Shown here: piece after piece, positions 1 to 5,879 of the stretch
Layout: each line of letters opens with the position of its first letter
Numbering within the stretch: the stretch's first letter is position 1
DNA from: an uncultured Planctomycetaceae bacterium
Lineage (GTDB): Bacteria > Planctomycetota > Planctomycetia > Pirellulales > Pirellulaceae
Assembly (NCBI GenBank): GCA_937967665.1
Contig: CALBSZ010000347.1
Location: forward strand, 1-8,880
Length of the DNA stretch: 8,880 nt
Direction of reading: 5' to 3'
Notes under the pieces: model-generated
The model's database searches: none
Told to the model about the DNA's origin: nothing
What the model saw: the letters and a program-made list of their open reading frames with translations, nothing else
Position numbers and translations under genes: made by a program

Positions 1-203
1 CGTCATGTCCGAAACAATAGATAGAGCACCAGGCCTGCCGGCAGGATACAGTGGGAGGACATACGACGTCCGACCGCATCCGGTCAGCCAACCGTGCTCG
101 CCGAATGCCTTTCCCATCCGTCGCGCCGATCCAAGTTACCTTCCCCGGCGCGACCACACCTCCTATCGACCATCCCACCGACTGCCCCGTTCGGAGCGAA
201 TTC

Positions 204-1727
204 ATGACAAAGCTCAGACTGGCCGCCGCGCTCACGTGCGCGCTTGTTGTCTCCCCTTCATTCGCCGACGACACGGTCTGGCTCCAACCGGCCATGACGA
301 ATGCCGCTGCCGAATTGACGCCGGCAGCCAGCCCGAACACGGCGTTCTGGATTCCGTTAGAAAGGCCCGCGACACGGCAAGTGGCCACCAACGCGCGATA
401 TTCCCGTTTGCAGGCGCCGTTGCCGCCGGTCGTCCTGGCGGACGACCTGTCGCAAGTCGACGCGGATTCGCTGTCGCCCTCGGACGTGGAAGTCGTCGAG
501 CCGGCGCCGGTCGAAGACGATCATGCCGGTGACAGCGGCTGCGCGAGCTGCTGCGACCGCGGCTGTTCCCGTTCCCGCACGGTCGCCTGCCAGCCCTGTG
601 CCGTTTGCGGTTGCGGTTCGACCTGCGTCTGCGGGCTGCTCGATCGGCTGGACATGATCGACGGTTGCCAATGCGAACCGTGGCAGTTGTTTGGTACGCA
701 TCGATGTTCCGGTTTCTCCGCCGGCGGGTGGTTGCAGTTCGGTACGCATTCCGCGGGCGCAAACGGCGATGGGACTGGGTTGTTCAATAACCATCCCGAC
801 ACCATCGACCTGCAGCAGATGTGGTTCTATATCGACCAGCCGGCCAATCGGAATGGCTGCGACTGGGACTGGGGGTTTCGCATGGACTACGTTTACGGAA
901 CCGACGGGCCCGATACGCAGGCCTTTGGCGGCCGCCCCAACGACTGGGACAACAACTGGGACCACGGCGGATACTACGGCTGGGCGATGCCGCAATTGTA
1001 CGTGGAATTCGCCAAAGGAAACTGGCTCGTCCGCGGCGGCCACTTTTTCACGATCCTGGGTTATGAAGTAGTTGCGGCTCCCGATAATTTCTTCTATTCG
1101 CATGCCCATACCATGGTGCGGGCGGAACCGTTTACGCATACCGGTATCCTGTTCGAATACACCCACAACGATTACATCACGGGCTACGGTGGCTGGATGC
1201 TGGGATGGGATACGGGTTTCAGCAGCAACGAAGGAGATATTTTTCTGGGAGCTGTCAATGTCGCCGTCACCGACAACCTTTCGTTTACGTACGGTTTGAC
1301 CGGCGGCAACTTCGGCTACGGGAATGGCGGCAGCGATCAGAACGGCTACAGCCATAGCATGGTCTTCGACTGGCAAGTCTCGGACAAGTTCAATTACGTC
1401 GTGCAGTCGGACTACGTCACGAACCATCAGTTCATTACTCCGGCCAGCGCGTTCAACGCCGGCGCGGATTGGGGCAATTCATGGGGCATTAACCAGTACC
1501 TGCTCTACCAGTTCAATCCCTGCGTGGGATTGGGCATGCGTGTGGAATACTTCGAGCAGTACAGCAACCTGACGAACTTCAGCGTGGCCGCGGTCACCCT
1601 GGGCGCAAATCTTCGTCCCACCAGCAACTTGATCGTTCGCCCCGAAGTTCGCATCGACGATTACGGCACTGGAACAGGGCGACAGGACAGTACGACCGTG
1701 GGTTTGGATGCCATCCTGACGTACTGA
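204..1727 (+). CDS. BBP2/OmpL-like outer-membrane beta-barrel porin with Cys-rich N-terminal segment
   Basis: The 507-residue product probably forms an outer-membrane channel for small solutes. I chose ATG 204 because GGAG (193-196) lies 7 nt upstream and the protein then starts with a typical signal peptide: MTKLR, a hydrophobic core, and likely cleavage after SFA (residue 21). The same frame is open back to a GTG at 51, but that extension does not look like protein. Residues 22-112 are a low-complexity, Pro/Ala/acidic linker. Residues 113-168 hold 13 cysteines. From about residue 169 the chain is rich in Gly and aromatic residues in alternating strands. It includes VRGGHFFTILGYEVV (276-290) and the following NFFYSHAH stretch, which resemble the BBP2 porin family (PF07642) as I remember it. 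It ends in ILTY, an aromatic C-terminus usual for outer-membrane barrels. Trp/Asn/Asp clusters (219-224, 246-260) may be loops. The gene stands alone and converges on tyrS. The substrate is unknown. Confidence 0.85.
   Translation: MTKLRLAAALTCALVVSPSFADDTVWLQPAMTNAAAELTPAASPNTAFWIPLERPATRQVATNARYSRLQAPLPPVVLADDLSQVDADSLSPSDVEVVEPAPVEDDHAGDSGCASCCDRGCSRSRTVACQPCAVCGCGSTCVCGLLDRLDMIDGCQCEPWQLFGTHRCSGFSAGGWLQFGTHSAGANGDGTGLFNNHPDTIDLQQMWFYIDQPANRNGCDWDWGFRMDYVYGTDGPDTQAFGGRPNDWDNNWDHGGYYGWAMPQLYVEFAKGNWLVRGGHFFTILGYEVVAAPDNFFYSHAHTMVRAEPFTHTGILFEYTHNDYITGYGGWMLGWDTGFSSNEGDIFLGAVNVAVTDNLSFTYGLTGGNFGYGNGGSDQNGYSHSMVFDWQVSDKFNYVVQSDYVTNHQFITPASAFNAGADWGNSWGINQYLLYQFNPCVGLGMRVEYFEQYSNLTNFSVAAVTLGANLRPTSNLIVRPEVRIDDYGTGTGRQDSTTVGLDAILTY
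540..707 (+). other. Cysteine-rich segment of the porin (13 Cys in 56 residues)
   Basis: Residues 113-168 contain Cys at 113, 116, 117, 121, 129, 132, 135, 137, 141, 143, 155, 157 and 168, in CxxCC, CxxC and CxC spacings. The rest of the mature protein has only two more (219 and 440). The segment lies between the linker and the barrel, so it should be periplasmic or at the barrel mouth. The spacing could suit disulfide cross-linking or metal binding; the sequence does not decide which. Confidence 0.7.
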
Positions 1728-1753
1728 CACGCGCGAATCGGCAATCCGCAAGA

Positions 1754-1824
1754 ATACAAGCACGCAGCGCAAGCAAGTGTATTCGGACGCGAGTCACCTA
1801 CTTGCTGGCGCTGCGTGCTTGTAT
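1754..1824. repeat. Large inverted repeat (25-bp arms, 21-nt loop) after the porin stop
   Basis: The left arm 1754-1778 and the right arm 1800-1824 are reverse complements at 24 of 25 positions; the one mismatch is A1771 opposite G1807. The loop is 1779-1799. The hairpin begins 27 nt after the porin stop, in a convergent intergenic region, so it may end or stabilise the porin mRNA. There is no T-run after it, so it is not a classical intrinsic terminator. The arm looks like a dispersed REP-type palindrome; I recall similar ACAAGCACG...GCAAG motifs between planctomycete genes but cannot verify this here. Confidence 0.75.
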
Positions 1825-1965
1825 GACAGACGAACCTGGTATATTCGGACGCGAGTCACCTACTTGCTGGCGCTGCGTGCTTGTATGACAGACGAACCTG
1901 GTATATTCGGACGCGAGTCACCCACTTGCTGGCGCTGCGTGCTTGTATGACTGACGAACCTGGCA
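1780..1965. repeat. Three tandem copies of a 62-bp repeat
   Basis: The copies are 1780-1841, 1842-1903 and 1904-1965. Copies 1 and 2 are identical over 62 of 62 bases. Copy 3 differs at three sites (T to C at 1923, A to T at 1952, T to C at 1964). Each copy carries the right arm of the inverted repeat (1800-1824, 1862-1886, 1924-1948), whereas the left arm occurs only once, at 1754-1778. The unit length is not a multiple of 3 and no gene covers it. The near-identity suggests recent duplication. Confidence 0.95.
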
Positions 1966-2069
1966 CTGTCGAACTTGGAGAATGTCCGGATCCGGCGACC
2001 TACTGAGCCGATTGTCGCTCGCGGTGGCGTATTCCTCGTAAGAACCAGCAGCTGGCGTTGGCAGCTCCC
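1966..2069. other. Rest of the convergent porin/tyrS intergenic region
   Basis: After the tandem repeats about 100 nt remain before the tyrS stop. I see no gene. It contains a 10-bp palindrome CCGGATCCGG (1986-1995) and a short AGCTG/CAGCT inverted repeat (2050-2054 with 2062-2066) just beyond the tyrS stop, too weak and lacking a T-run to be called a terminator. Confidence 0.5.
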
Positions 2070-3362
2070 TCATTCGTCGCGGAACCGGAGCAGCGCGTAA
2101 CGCTTCTTGCCGGCGCGGAGTACCATGACAGCTTCGCTGGCGAGATCCTTTTCGGTCAACTGCGTTTCGATATTCTCAACGCGACGATTGTTGACGTACG
2201 CCCCCCCTTGCTGCACGGTGCGGCGTCCGTCTCCCTTGGACTTGGCCAGCCCGGATTCGGCGAGTGCGTCGACGATGCTGAGTCCCTCGCCGCGCAGCGA
2301 CTCGCGGGGAAGTTCCTTGCCGGGAACATCCGCGAAGATCTCGCCCAGTTCCCGGTCACTGAGGTTCTCGATCACCGCGCCGAAGAAGATATCGGTGGCG
2401 CGCCTGGCCGTAGCCAGCCCGGAATCGCCGTGCACCAGTTGCGTCAGGTACTCGGCCAGACGAATCTGGCTTTGGCATTCGTGAGGCGCCGCGGCGCGGG
2501 ATTCATCGAGTGCCAGGATTTCGTCGTGCGACAGTTCCGTCAGGAATCGCAAGCAATTGCCTACGTCCGCATCCGCAATGTTGCGCCAGTACTGGAAGAA
2601 CGCATAGGGGCTGGTACGTTCGGGAGAAAGCCAGACGGTGCCGCTTTCTGTCTTGCCCATCTTCTTCCCGTCGCTGGTCAATAGCAGCGGGCACGTCAGG
2701 CCGTACAGCTGCACACTGTGCATGCGCCGAGCCAGATCGATGCCGGCGGTGATGTTTCCCCACTGATCGCTGCCGCCGACCTGCAGTTCGCACTGGTACT
2801 GGCGGTTCAGATGCACGAAATCGTACGCTTGCAGCAGCATGTAACTGAACTCGGTATAACTGATCCCCGTGTCGTCCCGGCCAAGTCGCGACTTCACGGA
2901 ATCCTTGGCCAGCATCACGTTGACTGGAAAGTTCTTGCCGACGTCGCGGAGAAAATCCAGGTAACTGAACTTGCGCATCCAGTCGAAGTTGTTGACCAGC
3001 ACGGCCGAGTTCTCGCCGCAGTCGAAATCGAGAAACTGTTTCAACTGCTTTTCGATTCCCACGATGTTTTTGCGCAGGTCATCCACGCCAAGCAGGTTGC
3101 GTTCTTCGCTCTTGCCGCTGGGATCCCCGATCATGCCGGTAGCTCCGCCGGCCAGCGCGACCGGCCGGTGCCCGGCTTTCTGAAAGCGTCGCAAGACCAA
3201 CAGTTGCAGCATGCTGCCCACGTGCAGGCTGTCGGCGGTGGGATCGAAACCGATGTAAACGGTGCGGCTGCCGGAATTCAGCCAGTTCGGCAGAAATTCG
3301 TCCGCGGTCGTCTGGTGGATCAGCCCGCGCCAGCTCAGATCGGCGAAGATGTCGGCCTTCAT
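2070..3362 (-). CDS. tyrS: Tyrosyl-tRNA synthetase
   Basis: The cytoplasmic enzyme charges tRNA-Tyr with tyrosine using ATP (class I synthetase). The 430-residue product matches the usual bacterial TyrRS length of about 420. I chose ATG 3362 because AGGAAG lies a few bases upstream and homology-like sequence starts there; the same frame is open to an ATG at 3449, which would overlap the end of ispD and add an unlikely leader. Visible motifs are YIGFDPTADSLHVGS (36-50) with the HIGH-type HVGS, GMIGDPSG (76-83), the tyrosine and tRNA pocket stretch around SYMLLQAYDFVHL (173-185), QVGGSDQWGN (194-203), and the KMSKS-type loop KMGKT (234-238). Residues about 363-428 form an S4 RNA-binding domain, seen in AKSKGDGRRTVQQGGAYVN. 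It lies 77 nt downstream of ispD on the same strand and is probably co-transcribed with it. All key motifs are intact. Confidence 0.97.
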   Translation of the reverse strand: MKADIFADLSWRGLIHQTTADEFLPNWLNSGSRTVYIGFDPTADSLHVGSMLQLLVLRRFQKAGHRPVALAGGATGMIGDPSGKSEERNLLGVDDLRKNIVGIEKQLKQFLDFDCGENSAVLVNNFDWMRKFSYLDFLRDVGKNFPVNVMLAKDSVKSRLGRDDTGISYTEFSYMLLQAYDFVHLNRQYQCELQVGGSDQWGNITAGIDLARRMHSVQLYGLTCPLLLTSDGKKMGKTESGTVWLSPERTSPYAFFQYWRNIADADVGNCLRFLTELSHDEILALDESRAAAPHECQSQIRLAEYLTQLVHGDSGLATARRATDIFFGAVIENLSDRELGEIFADVPGKELPRESLRGEGLSIVDALAESGLAKSKGDGRRTVQQGGAYVNNRRVENIETQLTEKDLASEAVMVLRAGKKRYALLRFRDE

Positions 3363-3439
3363 ATTCTTCCTGTGATGAATTAAGTCTTCGCGATCCAGCA
3401 AAATCAGATCCCCGTTGGTTGCCGCCACCTTGCCCGTCC

Positions 3440-4180
3440 TTAACGCCACATGTCGTCATCCGCAAAGGGATGTGCAGGGCCAAGTATCTTCGGTTTGGGC
3501 AATGCCTTCAACATCTGTTCCGCGATTCGCAAGTCTTCTTTCGAAGTAATCTTCAGATTGATGGGTGATCCCGGGACCACGGTGACTTTATGCCCGCATG
3601 CTTCGACCAGCGCGCTTTCATCAGTCGGGTTGGTCGACCCCCGCGCGGCGAAAGCGTCCAGCAACAGCTGCCGCCGAAAGACTTGCGGCGTTTGCGCTAT
3701 CCAGATGTTGTCGCGCGGAACGGTTTCGGACACCTGACCGGACTTGTCGACGCGCTTTAACGTGCTGGAGACCGGAATGCCCAAGATGGCGGCGTCCGAT
3801 TTCTCCGCGGCCGCGAAGACGCGGTCGATCCATTCGCCGGCCAGACAAGGCCGCGCGGCGTCGTGAACGGCCACGAAGTCGATCTTGTTGGAAACCCTGG
3901 CCAAGGCCGCCTGGACGGAATCGGCGCGTTCCGCGCCCCCTTCCACAACCTCGATTCCCAAAATCGCCGCATTGCCGGCATACTTCTGCTGAAACATTTC
4001 CCGGTCCTCTTTCGAAATCACCAGGATTGTCTGCTTGACGTCGTCGCGATTGGCAAACTTTTCCGCCGAGTACATCCAGACAGGGCGCCCCGCCAGCGGC
4101 GCGAAAGGCTTCTTGTAGTACTGGTCGCGAAAACGGCTGCTCTTGCCGGCCGCGGGAAGGATGACAGCGAAAGTTGACAT
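3440..4180 (-). CDS. ispD: 2-C-methyl-D-erythritol 4-phosphate cytidylyltransferase
   Basis: IspD couples CTP to MEP, giving CDP-methylerythritol, the third step of the non-mevalonate isoprenoid pathway, in the cytoplasm. The 246-residue protein has the family length and is a Rossmann-like nucleotidyltransferase. By comparison with E. coli IspD I see the CTP-binding N-terminus ILPAAGKSSRF (7-17) with R17, the catalytic lysine around K24 (KKPF), GGAERADSVQAAL (81-93), VHDAARPC (105-112), R156 in VPRDNIW, TPQVF (164-168), TDESALVE (186-193) and K210 in INLKIT. The last 18 or so residues, Pro-rich then DDDMWR, extend beyond the catalytic fold. The Shine-Dalgarno sequence before ATG 4180 is weak. 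The nearest upstream gene ends 62 nt away and a TATAAT lies in that gap. No ispF is fused or adjacent within the window. Confidence 0.95.
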   Translation of the reverse strand: MSTFAVILPAAGKSSRFRDQYYKKPFAPLAGRPVWMYSAEKFANRDDVKQTILVISKEDREMFQQKYAGNAAILGIEVVEGGAERADSVQAALARVSNKIDFVAVHDAARPCLAGEWIDRVFAAAEKSDAAILGIPVSSTLKRVDKSGQVSETVPRDNIWIAQTPQVFRRQLLLDAFAARGSTNPTDESALVEACGHKVTVVPGSPINLKITSKEDLRIAEQMLKALPKPKILGPAHPFADDDMWR

Positions 4181-4241
4181 CGTGGTCGATTCTTGATTTT
4201 ACGAGGACAGTGACACAAGCAATTCTCGGGTAGACGCCAAC

Positions 4242-4247
4242 ATTATA
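4242..4247 (-). promoter_or_regulatory. Candidate -10 box upstream of ispD-tyrS
   Basis: The minus strand reads TATAAT here, overlapping the TAA stop of the DUF1232-like gene. The hexamer 17 nt upstream (TGAACG, 4265-4270) matches TTGACA at only three positions. Transcription would start near 4235 and give a leader of about 55 nt before ispD. A perfect -10 box stands out in GC-rich DNA, but the poor -35 box keeps this tentative. Confidence 0.35.
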
Positions 4248-4560
4248 GACCATCCTTGCGTTCACGTTCACCGCGAGGAGTCTTTTCGGAAGGCTGCTGT
4301 GCCGGCAGGATGCGGATCCCCAGGTGACCGAGGCAAAGGAGCAACAGGCCCGTTATCGTAACTTCGTCGATATTGCCGACCAAGGGAAGGTTGTCCGGAA
4401 TGAGTTCGAAGGTACCAAGTGTCGGATTGGCCAGATAGACAATCGACAGCAACGCGCCAAGAAATGCCAGGATCGGATGACGCCTGCCTGCGTGCCGGGT
4501 AGGCTCGGAGTGCCGCATGGTTTGCTTGCTTTCCGGCTGCATTTCGCGTTCATCGGACAT
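4243..4560 (-). CDS. Small DUF1232-like (YkvA-type) membrane protein
   Basis: A 105-residue protein of unknown function. I chose ATG 4560 because GAGGG lies about 5 nt upstream; the frame is open to 4602 but that extension would lose this site. Residues 1-28 are charged and hydrophilic. Residues 30-46 form a hydrophobic helix (ILAFLGALLSIVYLANP). The loop ELIPDNLPLVGNIDE (52-66) follows, and then a second hydrophobic helix (67-84). The tail is rich in Lys, Arg and Glu. The IPDxxPxxGxxDE loop between two helices is the hallmark of DUF1232 (PF06803) as I remember it. It is probably an inner-membrane hairpin with both ends in the cytoplasm. It is the first of three same-strand genes and is divergent from the sigma factor gene. 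No functional link to ispD or tyrS is visible. Confidence 0.75.
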   Translation of the reverse strand: MSDEREMQPESKQTMRHSEPTRHAGRRHPILAFLGALLSIVYLANPTLGTFELIPDNLPLVGNIDEVTITGLLLLCLGHLGIRILPAQQPSEKTPRGERERKDGL

Positions 4561-4766
4561 GGCACCCTCGTATGTCAAGGAATCTGAACAAAAGGAAAGC
4601 AATGATTGGCACTTCGCCGCGGGTTTTGCGTCTAAGGCCCTGGGCGGGTACCATGAAACGTGGCAAGAGCGATGCAGCGCTCATCCTGAATCAAAGCTTC
4701 CTGACTAAAGTCCATGACGTGAGTGACATTTCTGACAGTTCGCGGTCCTCTAAGATAGGAGAGTCT
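4561..4766. promoter_or_regulatory. Divergent intergenic region between the DUF1232-like gene and the sigma factor gene
   Basis: These 206 nt must hold the promoters of both divergent genes. I cannot assign confident -35/-10 pairs. On the plus strand TGAC occurs three times at roughly 10-nt spacing (about 4714-4738), which could be an operator-like direct repeat or chance. An in-frame extension of the sigma ORF back to ATG 4572 crosses this region, but its translation does not resemble any sigma domain. Confidence 0.4.
4757..4761 (+). promoter_or_regulatory. Shine-Dalgarno site fixing the sigma factor start
   Basis: AGGAG, 5 nt before ATG 4767, selects that codon over the ATG at 4572, which would add 65 residues unlike any sigma factor domain. 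Confidence 0.8.
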
Positions 4767-5399
4767 ATGAGTGCCGAAACCTGCGCTAGTCCGGAAGCTT
4801 TAATTCGCTTGGCCAAGCAAGGCGAAACGTCCGCGCTCGGTCAATTGCTCACATCGTACCACAACTACCTGACGTTGTTGGCGTCGACGCAACTGAATGT
4901 CCGCCTGCAGGCGCGGATCAGTCCGTCGGATATCGTCCAGGAAACGTTCCTGCAGGCACACAAGGCTTTCGGTCAGTTTCGCGGTACGACCGAGGCGGAA
5001 TTGCTGGTGTGGCTTCGCCGGATCCTGGCCACGCGGTTGGCGAAGATGGTCGAGAAGAACATCATCGCCGGCAAGCGGGATGTGCGTCGCGAAATCTCTT
5101 TAGACGACATTGGCCGCACGCTCGACCGGTCGACCGCGCGTCTGGAAGCGGTGCTGGCCGCGGACCAGTCGACGCCGAGCACGCGGGCATCACGTCATGA
5201 ACACGCGGTCTTGCTGGCGGACGAATTGGCCGACCTGCCCGACGACTACCGCGAAGTCCTCATGCTGCGCGACCTGGAAGGCTTGCCTTTCAGCGACGTT
5301 GCGGAGCGGATGGGTCGGACGTCGGGCGCCGTCCGGATGCTGTGGTTCCGGGCCATCGACAAGCTGCGCCGCCAGCTCGCCGAAAAAGGCTTGATCTAA
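4767..5399 (+). CDS. ECF-type sigma-70 factor, planctomycete (Plancto1-like) family
   Basis: The 210-residue protein should direct RNA polymerase to a specific set of promoters. Residues about 24-95 are sigma region 2, with the region-2.2 core SDIVQETFLQAHKAFGQFRG (54-73) and the aromatic/basic stretch WLRRILATRLA (82-92). A charged linker of about 50 residues follows. Residues about 147-205 are region 4, with LPDDYREVLMLRDLEGL (157-173) and the helix-turn-helix FSDVAERMGRTSGAVRML (175-192). The wording resembles the planctomycete-specific group I know as TIGR02984. No anti-sigma or kinase gene lies next to it within the window, so how it is controlled is not visible. The next gene downstream on the same strand, 363 nt away, is the giant secreted protein; whether it is a target is unknown. 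Confidence 0.92.
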   Translation: MSAETCASPEALIRLAKQGETSALGQLLTSYHNYLTLLASTQLNVRLQARISPSDIVQETFLQAHKAFGQFRGTTEAELLVWLRRILATRLAKMVEKNIIAGKRDVRREISLDDIGRTLDRSTARLEAVLAADQSTPSTRASRHEHAVLLADELADLPDDYREVLMLRDLEGLPFSDVAERMGRTSGAVRMLWFRAIDKLRRQLAEKGLI

Positions 5400-5762
5400 A
5401 CGACCCGCCGGCACCTCCCTGCCACGGCCTTTCTCGGCCAACGCGGCGACACTCTCGCAAAATATAACAAAAAATTCACGGGATTCTTCTGCAATTTTGT
5501 GCGCGGAAGACGCCAAACCCTTGAACATTCCGGCGCGAACGGCTAGCACATGGGATGGGGATCTTGGTGCCGACGGCCAGTCGACCAGCGTCTACCGGCG
5601 CGAGCGATCGGCGGCCGCACGTAACAGACGGCAGCGAAACCCGATCTGGAGTAGAAGCGGGCGGCTTGCTGGATCGCAAGCTGCCGGCTCGGAGCAGCGT
5701 GCGGCTCAACACGCCAGCCTGACGCCGTTCGCCTTCCAGGGGCCGAGAACGTACCACGATAC
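5400..5762. other. Non-coding leader between the sigma factor gene and the giant protein gene
   Basis: I find no convincing gene in these 363 nt; the short open frames lack family features and good ribosome sites. An AT-rich island at about 5459-5500 stands out from GC-rich surroundings and contains TATAAC (5463-5468), five of six matches to a -10 box, without a good -35 box at 16-18 nt. GGCC-TTTCTC-GGCC (5427-5440) is a 4-bp stem, too weak for a terminator. The frame of the downstream gene is closed by TAG at 5652 and offers no earlier ATG. Confidence 0.5.
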
Positions 5763-5879
5763 ATGATGGGCATCCACTTGAATTTTTCCAAACGTCGCCG
5801 TGATCGCAACCTCGCCAGACGGACCTCCGCGCGGAGATTGCGCGTCGAGCATCTGGAACACCGGGTCGTGTTGACCTCG
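5763..5879 (+). other. Basic N-terminal export segment, LEPR-XLL-like
   Basis: Residues 1-39 carry many Arg and Lys (SKRRRDRNLARR, 9-20) and then RLRVEHLEHRVVLTS (25-39). The family form I know is LEPRxLLS; here it is LEHRVVLTS, with Pro to His and Leu to Val changes. It marks the protein as exported by analogy. There is only a short hydrophobic stretch, so this is not a standard signal peptide. Confidence 0.7.

Noticed and set aside
34..45. 12-bp palindrome CCTGCCGGCAGG upstream of the porin
   Set aside because: Short GC palindromes are common in GC-rich DNA and nothing else supports an operator or terminator here.
357..1427. A 356-codon open frame on the minus strand inside the porin gene
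   Set aside because: It is the antisense of a well-supported porin with a signal peptide and ribosome site. Its translation shows no family motifs and reflects GC-rich codon bias.
1780..1965. Tandem repeats as a CRISPR array
   Set aside because: The 62-bp units are contiguous with no variable spacers, and no cas genes are present.
2050..2066. Possible terminator after tyrS (AGCTG/CAGCT hairpin)
   Set aside because: The stem is only 5 bp with no following T-run on the minus strand.
2058..2684. A 208-codon plus-strand open frame over the end of tyrS
   Set aside because: TyrRS on the minus strand is unambiguous here, with its S4 domain; the plus frame has no recognisable features.
3363..3449. 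Longer tyrS start overlapping the end of ispD
   Set aside because: The extra 29 residues do not resemble TyrRS, and ATG 3362 has a good AGGAAG ribosome site.
5497..5766. An 89-codon open frame in the leader before the giant gene
   Set aside because: Composition is Arg/Ala/Ser-rich without any motif, there is no ribosome site, and it ends exactly at the real start region.
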